A DNA stretch of 64,000 nt from Sphingomonas sp. Its GTDB lineage: Bacteria; Pseudomonadota; Alphaproteobacteria; Sphingomonadales; Sphingomonadaceae. The notes below the pieces were generated by a model, which was given only the letters and a program-made list of their open reading frames with translations, was not told where the DNA came from and did no database searches. This document shows, in pieces, positions 37,474 to 45,919 of the stretch. Both the position numbers and the translations under genes were made by a program. Numbering within the stretch: position 1 is the first letter of the stretch; each line of letters opens with the position of its first letter. Location of the stretch: positions 310,001-374,000 of the forward strand of contig NZ_JAGIAM010000002.1 of assembly GCF_017744835.1 (NCBI RefSeq), given 5' to 3'.

Positions 37474-38321
37474 CACTGCGCGCTCGCGAAGTCGAGGCCA
37501 ATATCGGCCGCGGGCGCCGACTGGGTGAGCCGCCCCACGCTCACATAAGTGACTCCCGTCTCCGCGATCGCGCGGATCGTGTCGAGCCGCACGCCACCCG
37601 AGGCTTCGGTCGGCAGGCGCCCGGCGACCAGCGCCACAGCCTCCCGCAGCACCGACGGCGTCATATTGTCGAGCAGCAGGTGTGTCGCGCCGGCATCGAG
37701 CGCGGGCACGATCTGGTCGATGCGATCGACCTCCACGATGATCCGCCCGATCCCGGCCGCGACGGCACGGCGCGCCGCCTCGCCCACTGAGCCGGCGACC
37801 GCGACGTGATTGTCCTTGATCATCGCCGCGTCCCACAGCCCCATGCGATGGTTCTCGGCGCCTCCCATCCGCGTCGCATATTTCTCGAGCACGCGGAGGC
37901 CCGGCAGCGTCTTGCGCGTGTCGAGCAGCGTCGCGCCTGTGCCCGCGATCTGGTCGACATAGGACCGGGTCAGCGTGGCGATGCCCGAGAGGTGCTGGAC
38001 GGTGTTGAGCGCCGAACGCTCGGCGGTGAGCAGTGCCCGTGCGCGGCCTTCGAGGCGCAGCAGGTCGGTGCCCGCGGCCACGTTCGCCCCGTCCTCGACC
38101 AGTCGCTCGATCCGCACCCCAGGGTCGAGCGCGCGGAAAAAGGCCTCCGCGATCGGCAGCCCCGCGACAGTGATCGCGTCGCGGCTGTCCATCACGCCGG
38201 TGAAGACCGCATCGGCGGGGATCACCGCGGCGGAGGTGATGTCGCCCGCGTCGCCGAGGTCCTCGGCGAGAGTGGAACGGACGAAGCTGTCGAGATCGAA
38301 ATGGTCGAGCGAGAAGGGCAT
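37473..38321 (-). CDS. nadC: Nicotinate-nucleotide pyrophosphorylase (carboxylating)
   Basis: 282 aa, normal length. It converts quinolinate and PRPP to nicotinate mononucleotide, the step after NadA. Family motifs: LAEDLGDAGDITS near the N-terminus, LNTVQHLSGIATLT, the quinolinate/PRPP-binding D-T-R-K-T-L-P-G-L-R, R-M-G-L-W-D-A-A-M-I-K-D-N-H, and the barrel end EASGGV. It is separated from nadA by the chemoreceptor gene and a terminator, so the two NAD genes are probably expressed apart. Confidence 0.95.
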   Translation of the reverse strand: MPFSLDHFDLDSFVRSTLAEDLGDAGDITSAAVIPADAVFTGVMDSRDAITVAGLPIAEAFFRALDPGVRIERLVEDGANVAAGTDLLRLEGRARALLTAERSALNTVQHLSGIATLTRSYVDQIAGTGATLLDTRKTLPGLRVLEKYATRMGGAENHRMGLWDAAMIKDNHVAVAGSVGEAARRAVAAGIGRIIVEVDRIDQIVPALDAGATHLLLDNMTPSVLREAVALVAGRLPTEASGGVRLDTIRAIAETGVTYVSVGRLTQSAPAADIGLDFASAQ

Positions 38322-38381
38322 GGCCCTCCCCTAGAACAATGCGAGCGCATGTTGAACCGTCCTGCGCGCGCGCAAGCAAAA

Positions 38382-38410
38382 GGGGCGCCGCGGACTGACC
38401 GCGACGCCCC
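38382..38410 (-). terminator. Rho-independent terminator of the chemoreceptor gene
   Basis: On the minus strand a 12-bp stem with one mismatch and a 5-nt loop is followed by TTTTG, 25 nt after the chemoreceptor stop. Confidence 0.8.
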
Positions 38411-38434
38411 GTTCTCCAACCCGACGCTGGCGCG

Positions 38435-40315
38435 TTAGAACGAAGTCCAGTCGTCGTGCGCAGCGCCGTTGCCGTTGGCCAGCGGGGCCGCGGCCAGCGG
38501 CTTGACCGGCGAGACATAGGCGGCCGGCTTGGCCTTGGCGGCGGGCTTCGCCGGCTTGGCCGGGAGCGCGGCGCGCGTCGGCGAGACCGCGCGACGCGCA
38601 TCGTTGCCGATGACGAACTTGGCTGCCTGCTCGGCGAGCCCAGTCACTTCGCTGTTGAGGTTGCGTGCCGCAGCCGAGGTCTCCTCGACCATCGCCGCAT
38701 TCTGCTGGGTCGACTGGTCCATCGTGCCGATCGCAGCGCTGATCTGGGTGATCGCGGTCGACTGCGCCTGGTTGTCCGCAGCGATCTCGCCGAGCAGCTG
38801 GTGCACTTCGCCCACGTCGCCCGAGATGTTGGCGAGCGCGTTGTCGACCTTCTCGACCATCTCCACTGCCGCGACAATGTCGGTCTGGGTGGCGGTGAGC
38901 TGGTCACGGGCGCGGCCGGCTTCTTCCTCGGCGCGCATCGCGAGCGCCGAGACGAGATCGGCGACCACCGCGAAGCCGCGGCCCGCCTCGCCGGCACGGC
39001 CAGCCTCGACCGCGGCGTTCATCGCGAGAACGCGCGTCTGGAAGGCGATCTTGTCGAGGCCCTCGATCACGCTGTCGATGCCCTTTGCGCTCTCGGACAC
39101 GCGCGTCATCGCCTGGACCGCTTCATCGGCAATGCCGCGGCCGCCAGAGACGGTGCTGATCGCGCCATCGGCACGCTCGACGGTGCGGCCGGCAGCAGCG
39201 GCGGTCGCCTTGAGACGCTGGTCCATCTGCGTGACCGCGGCCGAGGTTTCCTCCAGGCTGGCAGCATTGGCTTCGGTGCGGCGCGCGAGGTCCTCGGACG
39301 CCTGGGCGATCTCGCTCGATCCGGTGCGGATCGCGGCGGTCGAGTCCATCACCGAGCCGATCAGCTCGCGCAGGCTGGCAAGCGCATCGTTGAAGTTGGT
39401 CTTCACGGTCGCATAGGAGGGCGAGAACTCGGCGGTGATGTTCGCGGTGAGATCGCCCTCCGCCAGCTTGCCGAGGCCCTTCTCGAGCGATTCGACGACC
39501 AGCTTCTGCTCGGCGTCGGCGATCTTCTTTGCCGCATCGAGCTTTTCCTTCTCGACCGCGGCTTCGCGGAACACGAGCACCGCCTTGGCCATGGCGCCGA
39601 TTTCATCGCCACGCTCGGTGCCGCGCACGTCGACATGGTTGTTGCCTTCGGCGAGCGACTTCATCGTCGCAGTGAGGTCACGCACCGGCACCGCGACCGT
39701 CCGCGACAGCAGCCAGCCGAACAGGCCCGCCAGCGCGATGGCAACGAAGCCCCCGATCCAGATCGCATAGCGGGCGGCGTTCTGGGCCTCCAGCTCCGCC
39801 TTGCTCTTGGCGTCGACGCGTTCCTGCTGCACCTTCTGGATTTCAGCGATGACCGGACGGATTTTGCCGAGCATCTTCACGCCCGAAAGCTCTGCCGCCT
39901 CGCCGCGGGTAGCGGGGTTGCGCGCGAGCTCGATGATATGGTCGAGCTTGCCGCGAAGCTCGTTCACATGGGCCGCGAGCTCGTCCGCCCGCTGGCGCTG
40001 CTCCTGGGAGGTCGAGTGCGCCTTGAAGGCTTCGATGGTTTCGAAGATCTCGGCGCCGTTCTCGTCATAGGTCTTGCGGAACTCGTCCTTCGCAAGCAGC
40101 GCGAAGCCGCGCGCGGCATTCTGCTGCTCCAGCACCTTGGTCAGCATCGTCTGCGCACTGCGCATCGCGTCGAGCGAGCGATCTTTTTCCGCTTGCGTGT
40201 ACTCGAGCGTAGCGAGGTTCGAGAAGACGAGCGCCGCGACTGCGACGAAGACCAGGATGATGGCCGCAAAGGCTCCCATGAGCTTGCGGGAAATGGACAG
40301 GTTCGACAGCGACAC
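38435..40315 (-). CDS. Methyl-accepting chemotaxis protein
   Basis: 626 aa from GTG at 40315 (GGAG 8 nt upstream); the longest open frame adds 62 residues before the first membrane helix. TM1 is at 12-32, a helical periplasmic domain of about 150 residues follows, TM2 is at 183-203, then HAMP and the signalling domain. The tip reads IAFQTRVLAMNAAVEAGRAGEAGRGFAVVAD. Trimer-contact residues are kept, but the usual N of FQTN is R and the following E-V-R is L-V-S. A Lys/Pro/Ala linker ends in D-W-T-S-F, matching the CheR/CheB tethering pentapeptide (x-W-x-x-F). No che genes are nearby. Confidence 0.9.
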   Translation of the reverse strand: MSLSNLSISRKLMGAFAAIILVFVAVAALVFSNLATLEYTQAEKDRSLDAMRSAQTMLTKVLEQQNAARGFALLAKDEFRKTYDENGAEIFETIEAFKAHSTSQEQRQRADELAAHVNELRGKLDHIIELARNPATRGEAAELSGVKMLGKIRPVIAEIQKVQQERVDAKSKAELEAQNAARYAIWIGGFVAIALAGLFGWLLSRTVAVPVRDLTATMKSLAEGNNHVDVRGTERGDEIGAMAKAVLVFREAAVEKEKLDAAKKIADAEQKLVVESLEKGLGKLAEGDLTANITAEFSPSYATVKTNFNDALASLRELIGSVMDSTAAIRTGSSEIAQASEDLARRTEANAASLEETSAAVTQMDQRLKATAAAAGRTVERADGAISTVSGGRGIADEAVQAMTRVSESAKGIDSVIEGLDKIAFQTRVLAMNAAVEAGRAGEAGRGFAVVADLVSALAMRAEEEAGRARDQLTATQTDIVAAVEMVEKVDNALANISGDVGEVHQLLGEIAADNQAQSTAITQISAAIGTMDQSTQQNAAMVEETSAAARNLNSEVTGLAEQAAKFVIGNDARRAVSPTRAALPAKPAKPAAKAKPAAYVSPVKPLAAAPLANGNGAAHDDWTSF

Positions 40316-40508
40316 GTCGGGGCTCCAATTTGCTCGATCTGCAGCGCCGGCAATGCCTGCGTGCGTCAGTTCCTGTTCCTCCGGCACCGGAATGCGCGGG
40401 GAACGATCGAGTCCTTTATAGGAGAGCCTGGGCAGCCCCGGTCGCAAAGGCTGCCATATTCCTGCAATGTTTCCAATGAGACGCGCCGGCGGCGCGTCCA
40501 CTGTTGCC

Positions 40509-41519
40509 TCAGTCGCCCGTCACGCGCACCGGGCCGAGGTCGCCGTAACCAACGCTGGAGCTGGCCATTTCGAGCATCCGGTCGAGGCTCTTCTTGGCCT
40601 TGAGGCGCATATCTTCCTCGATCTCGATCCGCGGCTCGAGGTCGCGCAGCGCGAGGTAGAGCTTCTCCATGTTGTTGAGCGCCATGTACGGGCAGATGTT
40701 GCAGTTGCAGTTGCCGTCGGCACCGGGCGCGCCGATGAAGGTCTTGCCCGGCAGCGCCTTCTCCATCTGGTGGATGATGTGCGGCTCGGTCGCGACGATC
40801 AGCGTGTCGCCGGGGAAGCTCTGCGCGAATTCGAGGATGCCGCGCGTCGAGCCGACATAATCGGCATGGTCGAGGATGTGGGGCGGGCATTCGGGGTGCG
40901 CGGCGATCGGCGCGCCGGGATACTCGGCCTTGAGCTTGAGCAGCTCGGTCTCGCTGAACGCCTCGTGCACGATGCACACGCCGGGCCACAGCAGCATCTC
41001 GCGCTCGGTCTTGCGCGTCAGATAGCCGCCCAGGTTGCGGTCGGGCCCGAAGATGATCTTCTGCTCGGGCGGGATCTGCGCGAGGATCCGCTCGGCCGAG
41101 GAGCTGGTGACGATGATGTCGCTCAGCGCTTTCACTTCGACCGAGCAGTTGATGTAGGTCAGCGCGATATGGTCCGGATGCTGCGCGCGGAACGCGGCGA
41201 ACTGCTCGGGCGGGCAGCTGTCTTCGAGGCTGCACCCCGCGTTCATGTCGGGCAGCACGACGATCTTGTCGGGCGAGAGGATCTTGGCGGTCTCAGCCAT
41301 GAAGCGCACGCCGCAGAAGGCGATCACATCCGCGTCGGTCTCGGCCGCCTTGCGGCTGAGGTCGAGGCTGTCGCCGACGAAATCGGCCAGGTCCTGCAGC
41401 TCGGGCTTCTGGTAGTAATGCGCGAGGATGACGGCATTGCGCTCCTTGCGCAGCCGATCGATCTCGGCGCGAAGGTCGAGCCCTGCCAGGCTGCCGCCGA
41501 TGCCGTTGCGTGCGTCCAT
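40509..41519 (-). CDS. nadA: Quinolinate synthase A
   Basis: 336 aa. It condenses iminoaspartate with dihydroxyacetone phosphate to give quinolinate, using a [4Fe-4S] cluster. Motifs: AHYYQKPELQDLADFVGDSL, IAFCGVRFMAETAKIL, NAGCSLEDSCP, the HPECPP segment and NCNICPYMALNNM, together supplying the cluster cysteines. Length and start are typical. Upstream on the same strand lie the DUF4230 and MBL genes; downstream the chemoreceptor. Confidence 0.95.
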   Translation of the reverse strand: MDARNGIGGSLAGLDLRAEIDRLRKERNAVILAHYYQKPELQDLADFVGDSLDLSRKAAETDADVIAFCGVRFMAETAKILSPDKIVVLPDMNAGCSLEDSCPPEQFAAFRAQHPDHIALTYINCSVEVKALSDIIVTSSSAERILAQIPPEQKIIFGPDRNLGGYLTRKTEREMLLWPGVCIVHEAFSETELLKLKAEYPGAPIAAHPECPPHILDHADYVGSTRGILEFAQSFPGDTLIVATEPHIIHQMEKALPGKTFIGAPGADGNCNCNICPYMALNNMEKLYLALRDLEPRIEIEEDMRLKAKKSLDRMLEMASSSVGYGDLGPVRVTGD

Positions 41520-41597
41520 CTTACCTTCGCCCCATGAAACACTCGTATGCGCGGGGACATGGCCCCGCCGCGTCCGCGGATCAAGCGGGGAACGACC

Positions 41598-42305
41598 TCA
41601 ATTCCGGTTGGCGAGCACATCCTCGGCCCGACGCGACACGTCCCAGACCTCGCTGCTGGCGCCGCTGCGCTCGTCGGGGAAATAGACCCGGACGCTGGCG
41701 TCCAGCCCGGCGGCCTTGAGCGGCATGACGAAACTACGCTCGACCGCGCGGCGCGTCGCGTCCTTTGCGAGCTTCATCGGCGTCTCTTCGCGTGCCTGGC
41801 GAACCAGCTCCTGCTGCCCGGCCTTGCGGTTCGCCTCGTCGAGCCGGCTCTCGATGTCGGTCAGCCGCATGAGGATGCCGCCGCCCGAATATTCGCGGAT
41901 ATTGTCGAGGTCGATCTGCGGCCCCATCACTTCGACCGGCGGCAGCGTGATCGTGAGCCGGTTGGCGGCGGCGTCCCATTCGAGATTATGCTGCTGGAGC
42001 TTGGACAGGTCGACTTCGTAGCGGACCATGCCCGGCATGATGAGCGTCTTCTGCGCCGTCATCCCCAGCCGGCTCTGCTTCGAAGTGACCACCGCCACAT
42101 AGCGCGCGGCGAAGGTGGTGAGCCGGTTCTGCTCGCGCAGCCCCTGCAGGCTCGCTTGGGCGACGGTGACTGGATCGGGCCCGGTGAACTGGCGCTTCAC
42201 CGTATCGCTGAGGAACCAGAAGCCCACACCGATCGCGAGCACCACCGCGGCCAGCAACGCGGCGAACTTCAGGCAGCCCCAGGCCTTCACGCCGCGAGCG
42301 TCCAA
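41598..42305 (-). CDS. DUF4230 membrane-anchored protein
   Basis: 235 aa. One N-terminal transmembrane helix (LKFAALLAAVVLAIGVGFWFL) is followed by a soluble domain facing the periplasm: ASLQGLREQNRLTTFAARYVAVVTSKQSR, MVRYEVDLSKL, NRLTITLPPVEVMGPQID, typical of DUF4230. Function unknown. Its start overlaps the end of the MBL gene by 19 nt, so the two are co-translated. Confidence 0.85.
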   Translation of the reverse strand: MDARGVKAWGCLKFAALLAAVVLAIGVGFWFLSDTVKRQFTGPDPVTVAQASLQGLREQNRLTTFAARYVAVVTSKQSRLGMTAQKTLIMPGMVRYEVDLSKLQQHNLEWDAAANRLTITLPPVEVMGPQIDLDNIREYSGGGILMRLTDIESRLDEANRKAGQQELVRQAREETPMKLAKDATRRAVERSFVMPLKAAGLDASVRVYFPDERSGASSEVWDVSRRAEDVLANRN

Positions 42306-43144
42306 CCCTCGCCCTCCTGCACCACCAGCCCGCGCGCCTGAAGGTCGATGAGGTGCGCCAATACCGAACGGCCCGCCGCCCCTGTGAGCCGCGGGTCGAG
42401 CCCGACGTACATGCGCTCGACCATCGCCGGGATCGCGCCGACGTGCTGGCGCAGCAGTCGCAATATCTGCCCCTCGCGCTGCTTGCGGTGCCCCATCAGC
42501 CCGCGGACGAAGCGCTGCGGCTTCTCGATCGGCTCCCCATGCGCCGGGAAATAGACGCTGTCCTTGCGCGCCATCAGTCTGTCGAGGCTCGCCATATAGG
42601 CCGCCATGTCACCGTCGGGCGGCGCGACTACCGTCGTGGACCAACCCATCACATGGTCGCCGCTGAACAGCGCGCCGGTCTCCTCCAGCGCGAAGCAGAG
42701 ATGGTTCGAGGTATGGCCCGGCGTCGCCACCGCGGTCAGCGTCCAGTCGGGCCCCGCGACGCGCTCGCCGTCGGCCAGCACGCGGTCGGGCGCATAGCTC
42801 GTGTCGAAGGCGGCGTCGGCGCGCGGCCCCGCATCCTCCAACGTCAACGGCGCGCAGCCGACGATCTCGGCGCCGGTCAGCGCCTTGAGCGGCGCGGCGG
42901 CGGGGCTGTGATCGCGATGCGTGTGGGTGCACAGGATCGCCTGGACCGGCCGACCGGCGATCGCGGCGAGCAGCGCGTCCATGTGGCGCGGATCGTCAGG
43001 ACCGGGATCGATCACCGCCAGCACCTCGGTGCCGACCAGATAGGTCTGGGTGCCGGTATAGGTGAAGGGCGAAGGATTGGGTGCCAGCACCCTGGTCACC
43101 AGCGGGCCGACCGCGAGCGCTTCGCCGACAGGGGCTTCGATCAT
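42287..43144 (-). CDS. MBL-fold metallohydrolase, LACTB2-like
   Basis: 285 aa from ATG at 43144; the longer frame adds 37 residues. The metal site is H74-T-H76-R-D78-H79, with later ligands in ATPGHTSNHL and SGDHVMGW and the C-terminal HGEPI. After residue 220 comes a winged-helix-like domain (HRKQREGQILRLL...), the architecture of LACTB2/beta-lactamase-like hydrolases and not of antibiotic-degrading enzymes. Probable role: hydrolysis of a phosphoester, thioester or lactone metabolite. No signal peptide, so it is cytoplasmic. Confidence 0.85.
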   Translation of the reverse strand: MIEAPVGEALAVGPLVTRVLAPNPSPFTYTGTQTYLVGTEVLAVIDPGPDDPRHMDALLAAIAGRPVQAILCTHTHRDHSPAAAPLKALTGAEIVGCAPLTLEDAGPRADAAFDTSYAPDRVLADGERVAGPDWTLTAVATPGHTSNHLCFALEETGALFSGDHVMGWSTTVVAPPDGDMAAYMASLDRLMARKDSVYFPAHGEPIEKPQRFVRGLMGHRKQREGQILRLLRQHVGAIPAMVERMYVGLDPRLTGAAGRSVLAHLIDLQARGLVVQEGEGWTLAA

Positions 43145-43206
43145 GTTCGCGAGATGGCCTCTGCCGCCCGGCAAGACAAGGGCGCTCCCCTTGTCGGGAA
43201 CGAAAC

Positions 43207-43238
43207 GGGGCCGGCTGCGAAGGAGTTCAGCCGGCCCC
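43207..43238 (-). terminator. Hairpin after the M56 gene
   Basis: A perfect 11-bp G+C-rich stem with a 10-nt loop, 45 nt past the M56 stop. On the minus strand it is followed by GTTTCGTT, a weak T-rich tail. Confidence 0.6.
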
Positions 43239-43282
43239 GCGAAGGGCGTCCGCAAAGGCTCCAGCGGGCGCCCTCCCTCTCG

Positions 43283-44833
43283 TCAGTCCTCGGACTTGTC
43301 CTTCTCGAGCTCGGCGATCGCCTCGTCGATGCCCTTGAGCGCCTTGGCGCGCTCCTCCGCGCTGATGTTGCGCTCGGCCTCGACCGAGCTGCGCGCGTGG
43401 CGCAGCCCCATCAGCGCCGACTGCATGCCGAAGCGCTTGTGGAAGGAGGCCATGCGCTCGGCGTCGGCGGCCTGCATCGCGATCCGATCCGAGCAGATGA
43501 TCATGATCTTGCGCCCGCCCTCTTCGCGGTGCTCGACGGTAGGGTTGGCGCCCTTGCCGCACTTGCCGTCCCGGATCTCGGGGATCGAGGCCCGGATCGC
43601 ATCGATGTCGGGGACTTCGGTTTCCTGGGTGGTGCCGTCGGCATGGACGACCACGACCTTGCGGATCTGCTTGCCCTTCTCGCCCTTGCCCTCCGCAAAG
43701 CGATAAACATGGCGCTCGATGCGCGGAGCGGCGGGCGCCGCGGGCGCAGCCTCGGCAGCAGGGGCGACCTCGGCAGCAGGCGCGGCCGGGGGTTCGGGCA
43801 GCTCGGCGGCGGCGGGCGGCGCCGGCGGTGCAGCGGGTGCCGGTGCGGCCTGCTCGAGATCGACGCCGATCGTGGCGCCGACCTTGTCCTTGATCTTCTC
43901 GGCCGCCTGGGTGCCCGAGGCAGTCAACCCCAGCGCGGCGAGCGACAATGCGCCCACTCCGGCCAGTCCCGCGGCCGTGCGGATGGGGGAATGTTTCCGG
44001 GTCTTCGAAAGCATGCGTAGCCTCCCTTTGACTTCATTTATCGTGTGCAAGTGACATGCCGCCGAGACCGCACCCCCATGCGCGGACTTGACGATCGCAC
44101 GGCCATAAGCATGGCGCAGTGCCTGGGCGCGGCCGGCGAGCACCAGGGCGTCGCAGGCCATTTCCTGGTCGGCACGGAAGGCGCGGAAGGCCCTCCAGGC
44201 GACCGGGTTGAACCAGTGGATGGAGAGGACCACGAGCGCGACCCAGTTGGCGATCAGGTCGCCGCGGGCATGGTGGCCCAGCTCGTGCGCCAGCGCGAGG
44301 TCGCGCTCGAGCTCGTCGTAGCGCTCGGCGAAATCGCGCGGAAAGGCGACGTATTTGCGGAACACGCCGAAGGCGAGCGGCCCGTGCGCGGCGTCGGTCT
44401 CGATCACGCGCACCTTGCCCTGGGCCACGGTGCGATCGAGCCGAGCGCGGCGGAGCAGCTTCGCGGTGTAGCGGCTGTGCGCGAAGAGGTGATAAGCGAG
44501 GAAGAGCACCGCGCCACCGGCCCAGGCGACCAAGGCCAGGAAGATCCAGTCGACCGGCGACGACACCACTGCCGTGCCGCCAGGCGTCGCTGAGAGCGAG
44601 ATCGGCTCGACCACATAGGCAACGATCACGTCGCTCGCCACCGCGACCGGCGCGGCCGCCTGCTCGCGCCAGCCTTCGGGCACCTGCGGAAGCAGCAGGC
44701 GCGCTACCGGGAGCAGCCATAGCGCATAGGCCATGTGTGCGCCGAACGCCTTGCGCACCGGCCCGCGGAGCGCGAGCACGAGCAGCATCAGCAGCGTGGT
44801 GGCGATCAGGGTTTCCAGCGCCCAGCCGATCAT
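43283..44833 (-). CDS. BlaR1/M56-type sensor peptidase without penicillin-binding domain
   Basis: 516 aa. Membrane helices near 5-23, 35-50, 96-116 and 198-212, then another near 290-308. The gluzincin site is H183-E184-L-G-H187, as in BlaR1/MecR1, which cleave or trigger cleavage of the BlaI repressor. The C-terminal extracytoplasmic part is not the transpeptidase-like sensor of BlaR1: it is a long Pro/Ala linker (about 330-380) followed by about 140 residues with two cysteines and no S-x-x-K motif. The ligand is therefore probably not a beta-lactam. Its start overlaps the BlaI stop by 4 nt (ATGA). Confidence 0.88.
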   Translation of the reverse strand: MIGWALETLIATTLLMLLVLALRGPVRKAFGAHMAYALWLLPVARLLLPQVPEGWREQAAAPVAVASDVIVAYVVEPISLSATPGGTAVVSSPVDWIFLALVAWAGGAVLFLAYHLFAHSRYTAKLLRRARLDRTVAQGKVRVIETDAAHGPLAFGVFRKYVAFPRDFAERYDELERDLALAHELGHHARGDLIANWVALVVLSIHWFNPVAWRAFRAFRADQEMACDALVLAGRAQALRHAYGRAIVKSAHGGAVSAACHLHTINEVKGRLRMLSKTRKHSPIRTAAGLAGVGALSLAALGLTASGTQAAEKIKDKVGATIGVDLEQAAPAPAAPPAPPAAAELPEPPAAPAAEVAPAAEAAPAAPAAPRIERHVYRFAEGKGEKGKQIRKVVVVHADGTTQETEVPDIDAIRASIPEIRDGKCGKGANPTVEHREEGGRKIMIICSDRIAMQAADAERMASFHKRFGMQSALMGLRHARSSVEAERNISAEERAKALKGIDEAIAELEKDKSED

Positions 44834-45198
44834 TGCTTGAGCTCCTTCAAAAGGGCCTCGATCTCGGCGATATCCTCGTCGGTGATCGCATCGCGCTCGG
44901 CCAGGTGCGCCACCAGCGGCGTCAGCCGGCCGCCGAACAGTCGGTCCATCAGCTTGCGCGATTCGCCGGCGACATAGTCGGCACGCTCCACGAGCGGGCG
45001 GTAACGATAGCGCCGCCCGTCTTCCTCATGCGCGATGATGCTCTTGGCGAGCAGCCGCCCGAGCAAGGTCTTGACCGTGTTGGCGCTCCACTCGCGCTCG
45101 GCGGGCACGCGCTCGGCCACTTCCTGCGCGGTGAGCGGCGACTCCTCCCAGAGCACCTCCATCACGGCGTGTTCGGCGTCGCTGATCCGTTCAGTCAT
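44830..45198 (-). CDS. BlaI/MecI/CopY-family transcriptional repressor
   Basis: 122 aa. The N-terminal winged helix (ISDAEHAVMEVLWEESPLTAQEVAERV, then SANTVKTLLGRLLAKSIIAHEEDGRRYRYRPL) is standard for the family. The C-terminal helices (HLAERDAITDEDIAEIEALLKELK) make the dimer interface. Family members bind a palindrome as dimers and are inactivated by proteolysis through the M56 partner. A large dyad overlapping its own promoter indicates autoregulation of the pair. The ribosome-binding site is GAGAGGGG. Confidence 0.92.
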   Translation of the reverse strand: MTERISDAEHAVMEVLWEESPLTAQEVAERVPAEREWSANTVKTLLGRLLAKSIIAHEEDGRRYRYRPLVERADYVAGESRKLMDRLFGGRLTPLVAHLAERDAITDEDIAEIEALLKELKQ

Positions 45199-45209
45199 GA
45201 TCCCCTCTC

Positions 45210-45248
45210 GACTACGCGTGTAATCGTCACGATTACGTCTGTAGTCAA
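45210..45248 (-). promoter_or_regulatory. BlaI operator dyad overlapping the blaI promoter
   Basis: A 37-bp perfect two-part dyad centred at 45228: GACTAC (45210-45215) mirrors GTAGTC (45241-45246), and TAATCGT (45221-45227) mirrors ACGATTA (45229-45235). On the minus strand a promoter lies inside it: TTGACT at 45248-45243, a 17-nt spacer, then GATTAC at 45225-45220, about 20 nt before the ATG. Repressor binding would cover both promoter boxes. Confidence 0.8.
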
Positions 45249-45583
45249 TAGGGTGAACCTTGGCTGAACGGCGCGGCGTGCCGTTGCGGCAGGCGCGGCT
45301 TCTTTCGGGGGCGGAACTGTCGGAAGTGCTTACAGCAGCGGGGGTCGCTCAGCAGGCGTTAACCACCGTGAGCCGCAGAAAACAAAGGCTTGCAACAAGT
45401 GGCACGCCGGCTGCATCTTCCTCGGCACCCGTAGCGTTTCAACGCTTCATTCCAGGGTGGGCCGCTGCTGCTGACCGGTCGCGCGGCCCACCCGACCCGG
45501 GTTTTCCTGACAGAACGATATGAAGTGGGGCATTTCGCCCGCAGCGAGTCGCACGCCGGCGAAGGCCGGGGTACCCTAGGCCG
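45249..45583. other. 335-bp intergenic region with a long hairpin
   Basis: It lies between blaI (leftward promoter) and the grxD stop. An 87-codon open frame here has no protein-like character. The notable feature is a perfect 11-bp stem, 45455-45465 with 45483-45493 and a 17-nt loop, about 90 nt beyond the grxD stop, without a T-run. Near 45560-45575 a short CCGGCGAAGGCCGG palindrome looks like a repeat fragment. A structured RNA is possible; I recognise none. Confidence 0.4.
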
Positions 45584-45913
45584 TCAGGCCTTCGCCGCGC
45601 CCTTGTCGGCCAGCAGCTGCTGGAGCTCGCCGCTCTCGAACATCTCCATCATGATGTCCGATCCGCCGACGAATTCGCCCTTCACATAGAGCTGCGGGAT
45701 CGTCGGCCAGTCCGAGTAGGCCTTGATGCCCTGGCGGATGCCCTGGTCCTGGAGCACGTCGACGCTCTCGAACGCGACGCCGAGATGGTTGAGGATCGCC
45801 ACCGCGCGGCTCGAGAAGCCGCACTGCGGGAAGAGCGGGCTGCCCTTCATGAAGAGGAGCACGTCGTTGCTGTCCACCAGGCCCTGGATGCGGTCCTGCA
45901 CTTCGTCGGTCAC
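45584..45913 (-). CDS. grxD: Monothiol glutaredoxin (Grx4 type)
   Basis: 109 aa. The active site is C31-G-F-S, the monothiol type that binds a bridging [2Fe-2S] cluster with glutathione, plus the glutathione-site WPTIPQLYVKGEFVGGSDI. With BolA it forms Fe-S transfer or sensing complexes, and bolA is immediately upstream (6-nt gap) in the same operon. Confidence 0.95.
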   Translation of the reverse strand: MTDEVQDRIQGLVDSNDVLLFMKGSPLFPQCGFSSRAVAILNHLGVAFESVDVLQDQGIRQGIKAYSDWPTIPQLYVKGEFVGGSDIMMEMFESGELQQLLADKGAAKA

Positions 45914-45919
45914 TTGTCC

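Noticed and set aside
37473..38601. The RNase T2 frame continues open for 376 more codons upstream, suggesting a 610-aa fusion protein
   Set aside because: The upstream part is an Arg/Pro-rich shadow of nadC in another frame. The real start is the ATG at 37473, followed by a textbook signal peptide.
42287..43144. The MBL-fold gene near the BlaR/BlaI pair considered as a metallo-beta-lactamase resistance gene
   Set aside because: It has no signal peptide and has the LACTB2-like winged-helix C-terminus. It lies beyond a terminator hairpin and has no operator copy upstream.
45260..45523. 87-codon open frame between blaI and grxD
   Set aside because: No ribosome-binding site, composition like the non-coding strand, and a strong hairpin inside it.
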